DNA of 64,000 nucleotides from Tridacna crocea (taxonomy: Eukaryota > Mollusca > Bivalvia > Cardiida > Cardiidae): NCBI GenBank assembly GCA_943736015.1, contig OX031059.1, forward strand, positions 19,530,001 through 19,594,000, in the 5' to 3' direction. Positions within the stretch are counted from its first letter, which is position 1. Every line of letters begins with the position of its first letter. The translations under genes were made by a program, and so were the position numbers. Under the pieces are notes generated by a model that had not been told where the DNA came from, made no database searches, and saw only the letters and a list, made by a program, of their open reading frames with translations. Shown piece after piece: positions 61,189 through 64,000 of this stretch.

Positions 61189-61319
61189 GGATTGTATGTG
61201 TATATATTCAATCCCCCAAAAATTGGCGTAAATATACGCAGTTTAGTGAAAAGTACCCCTGGACAGAGGAGATAATGTAGTACATATAATGTACGCATGA
61301 CAGAGTAGCGGTACATTCG

Positions 61320-61680
61320 GGATGCCTCGGGTCATGGGAGCCATCAATTTAGATGTAGGCACGGAATCCGCCGAGTTGTGACGAGTGAGTAAAGCTGCAT
61401 TTTCCGTAATACATTTTCTGTAATAGCGTTATCCATTATGAGCGGAATGAGCTCGGAATTAAACACTTGACCCTGGCTTTTAAACCCTACATATTACTGA
61501 GCCACCGTGCTAGACATATTGGGAGACGTAACAAATTTATACTTGTTAAAGCAAAGATACTGAGCATCATCTGTTCGGAGGTCAACCATTATTACCCAAA
61601 TGGGACCCGCGTTCGAACCCACAACTGCTGAAGTTACAGACCTGTACATTACCGACAAAGCTACCAGGCTGGGCTAAGGA
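61320..61680. repeat. SINE-like fragments
   Basis: GCCGAGTTGTGACGAGTGAG (61373) is the inverse of sequence at about 60150-60168. A box B-like GTGGGTTCGAACGCGGG lies on the minus strand at about 61607-61623 with box A-like CTGGTAGCTTTGTCGG. Confidence 0.5.
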
Positions 61681-61687
61681 AGCAATT

Positions 61688-61892
61688 CTAACCATAAATC
61701 TGCTAAATAAGCAGAAATGAAACTTTCAAGAACACGGTAAAACCCCGAATATTGCCATTTCAAAGGGATGAAAATAACTTTTTATTGAACAGTGTATATC
61801 CAAGATCAGACTTCACATTCTACACAGTCTGATTTTAATCTACACTGTCAACAAAAGGGTCGTTGTGTCGCGCTTTGCAGCCTAAAGGTTAA
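61688..61892 (-). mobile_element. family B, full length
   Basis: CTAACCATAAATCTGCTAAA to GCAGCCTAAAGGTTAA. Hairpin at about 61793-61850. Confidence 0.75.
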
Positions 61893-62030
61893 TGTACATA
61901 CATGTCAAAGAAGAGATACATTATCTGCTATGACGTCATCGATTATGGGCCTAATGAGGCTGGGATTAAGTGCAGTGTAAACATGGGATTGATGGGCTTT
62001 GTTTAATGTTCAAGTTCATTCCGCAGACAA

Positions 62031-62280
62031 TTAACTCTTTTCCAAACAAGCTCGTGTATTTACAACCCAGAGTCCTTCGAAGGATTGTTGAAAACATTGT
62101 GGGAAAAGCTTTTTCCTACAAATATTAGGGTTAGAGTTAGATACCCTTATCCCTTTTCCCGCGATGTTTTCTAACATGTTCAAAAATATATCTTATTACT
62201 GTGCCATATCTAAATTTTCTTCAACAAATGCTTTGAATTTGGACAGGTCAATAATTTATTATTTGCTAAACAATAATTAA
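62031..62280 (+). mobile_element. family A with replaced hairpin core
   Basis: Forward, TTAA at both ends. The loop is replaced by TTAGGGTTAGAGTTAGATAC, the outer GTGGGAAAAG arm kept. Confidence 0.72.
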
Positions 62281-62593
62281 GCTGTAACTGGTCGTCTCCT
62301 CAAAGCTTATCTCGGCAGACCACTTTGGAAGAACCGTCGTATTTTAAGACGGATCCTTGAAATGGATTCAGAAACAGTCTATAAATATAGATTAAAATTT
62401 CAATGAATTAAAAAAATTATATTAAAAGGAGGATTTGCTCATGAAGATTTTAAAACATGTTCGTATAGGCCTACATGGTTTTACACCGTGCTTCTTCAGG
62501 AATGGAACAATATTCCACAAAAGATAATCATGCAGGAACCTGATACGGATTATGAGGACATGATGTCAAGCTGTCATTAAAAGTGCATTAAGT
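62281..62593. other. nothing recognised
   Basis: No long frame or repeat identified. Confidence 0.45.
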
Positions 62594-62806
62594 ATACCCT
62601 TTGACAGCTAAGCGCGATTCAGTTACCTTTTGCAGACAGTGTTAATCAAGATCAGATTGCACAGAACGTACAGTCTAATCTTAGGTCTACACTGTCCGAG
62701 AGGGAGGTATTTTGTCCGAAAACAATAACTTTTAAATAGCGTAGTTTTGCTCTTTACTATCGGCTTGAAGGTTGCATAGACAACTAATTTTACAGGTGAA
62801 GGTTAA
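62594..62806 (+). mobile_element. family B
   Basis: ACCCTTTGACAGCTAAGCGC at the left, right TTAA at 62803-62806. Hairpin at about 62637-62700. Confidence 0.75.
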
Positions 62807-63597
62807 AATTTTTTCCCCAAGACTTTTTTTTTTCCGAAAGGTGCCGATTCTATAGTTTTGAAATCGTTGAATCGGATCCCATCAAAGACATTCGTTTCAT
62901 ACCCTTTCCGCCCTAAAAATAAAGGGTAAACCGTAACGATCTTTTGTTGTTTTTTTTTCAGCGTTTTCAAAAGTATTTCAGTTATATAGCGGCGGCTACT
63001 CCTCCTATCTATGGAATGTGGTCTTTTCCTTGGGTTTCTTTTACCAGTGCTTTGCACAATATTCGCCCAAAGCCACTGACTGCTTTCCCACATAATCGTT
63101 ATCGAAACAAAGATCAGCCGGAAGAGAAGAATGAATCCTGTCACAACTATTATCATCAATCCTCGGAAAGAAATCCGCCATGTTAGGCACGTGTATTCGA
63201 TATAGTGACCACCTGATCAAGCGCTGCACCTTAACGACAACGCAACTGGTAAATATGTGAATATTTTTGCCGCTTATACACAAAAGAAATTATTCATCCA
63301 TATGTATTAAAGAGCATAATAATATTGTTAAGTACAACATCATCAACTGTGCACTTTTAATATTCTTGGTGCTTAGTAAACTTTTATCAATATAGACAAT
63401 GATTACATCCACAAACGATGAACGATTACGGTGCCCTTCAAAAATAGACCATCTGGTCATGAAGTAAGCAATGAAATAAAACTGTTATGTCATAAAATGC
63501 TGCAGAAAAACAATAGATCGTTAGATATGAGCAAGAAAACAATTGTACTGACTGCTGAGTTACCCTTCGAATTCTCCAACTACCAAGAAATTACACG
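62807..63597. other. unresolved, possible short exon
   Basis: A minus-strand ATG at 63181 sits in a strong context (AACATGGCG) and is followed by about 42 codons to a possible GT at 63054. Two other frames overlap. No family is recognised. Confidence 0.3.
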
Positions 63598-63790
63598 TTA
63601 ACCTTTACGCTGCTTTGCACGAATAACTTGGCATTTGCGGACAGTGTAGATCCAAGATCAGACTGCACAGAATGTGCAGTCTGATCTCGAATCTACACTG
63701 TCCGACGAGGAGATATTTTTATCCAAAAATGTAATACCGAAATAGCCAAATTTCGGCTTTTCCATTGAAGTTATTTAGTAGGTTGAGTTG
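63598..63790 (+). mobile_element. family B, well preserved
   Basis: Left TTAACCTTTACGCTGCTTTG. Hairpin GGACAGTGTAGATCCAAGAT ... CGAATCTACACTGTCC is almost perfect over about 31 bases per arm. Confidence 0.78.
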
Positions 63791-64000
63791 ACCCCTTAAC
63801 AAACCACGGCGCTTTAGACTGGTCTACTTCCAACGTATTTGCAGACGACATTCTAAAATAATGTAGTTCAATGGTTCATATTAAACAATGAAAGAAAGAA
63901 AAGGCAGTGTGGACAACGAAGAAAATGCTTGTTACCCACAACTTTTGCAAAAATCTCTTTTCCTAACGGTTGTTAAAATTGGAATAGTATGGTAAAAGAT
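63787..64000 (-). mobile_element. decayed family A at the window edge
   Basis: Reverse. GACCCCTTAACAAACC, AGACTGGTCTACTTCC, GCAGACGAC and a hairpin remnant (ATGCTTGTTACCCAC). The right end GTATGGTAAAAGAT is cut by the window. Confidence 0.62.

Noticed and set aside
63055-63181. First exon of a minus-strand gene starting MADFFPRIDDNS
   Set aside because: The ATG context is strong, but the donor is poor, no further exon was seen and two other frames overlap. Left as unresolved.

Overview
The window looks like nuclear DNA from a eukaryote, most likely a bivalve mollusc. The evidence is an AT-rich, intron-rich sequence with one recognisable animal gene split into five exons with GT/AG borders, and a very high load of short palindromic DNA transposons (MITEs), tRNA-derived SINE-like repeats and satellites. 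The bivalve assignment is inference from the style of the repeats. There are no bacterial operons, and no reverse transcriptase or transposase reading frame was recognised.

Genes. The left third (545-21277, minus strand) is a complete GIPC gene. Its five coding exons join in frame into a 339-residue PDZ adaptor with the GH1-PDZ-GH2 layout of animal GIPC proteins. The stretch from 22 to 44 kb has no gene that I recognise. At 50135-50851 (minus) an intact 238-codon reading frame encodes an unrecognised single-pass membrane protein with a probable signal peptide, five N-glycosylation sequons and a basic/serine-rich tail. A possible terminal exon of another minus-strand gene lies at 44215-44372.

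Repeats. Family A (about 47 copies, about 228 bp) has TTAA target duplications, CCCTTTACC-like ends and a central hairpin with arms of about 33 bp; it is probably a piggyBac-type MITE. Family B (about 20 full or partial copies, about 205 bp) also ends in TTAA/CCCTTA and carries a different hairpin of about 31-bp arms. Family D is a near-perfect palindrome of about 200 bp (4 copies). Family E carries a GTCAGCCTGCGC hairpin (about 7 copies). Family F has long TGCAACACRCGAAAAG ends (3 copies). Family G has CATCTTCGC ends and 9-bp target duplications (Mutator-like). Family H is about 550 bp (3 copies). Family S has ATGGGATTCGTGTAAC ends (2 copies). Single elements include a 2.16-kb element (32389-34548) built of palindrome arrays around nine 128-bp repeats, and a multi-hairpin MITE (40790-41066).

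The most notable structure is a 41-bp minisatellite inside GIPC intron 4. Its unit is a copy of the end of exon 4 plus its 5' splice site, so the intron begins with a string of decaying splice donors. Several GIPC exons are also closely flanked by oppositely oriented family A hairpins.
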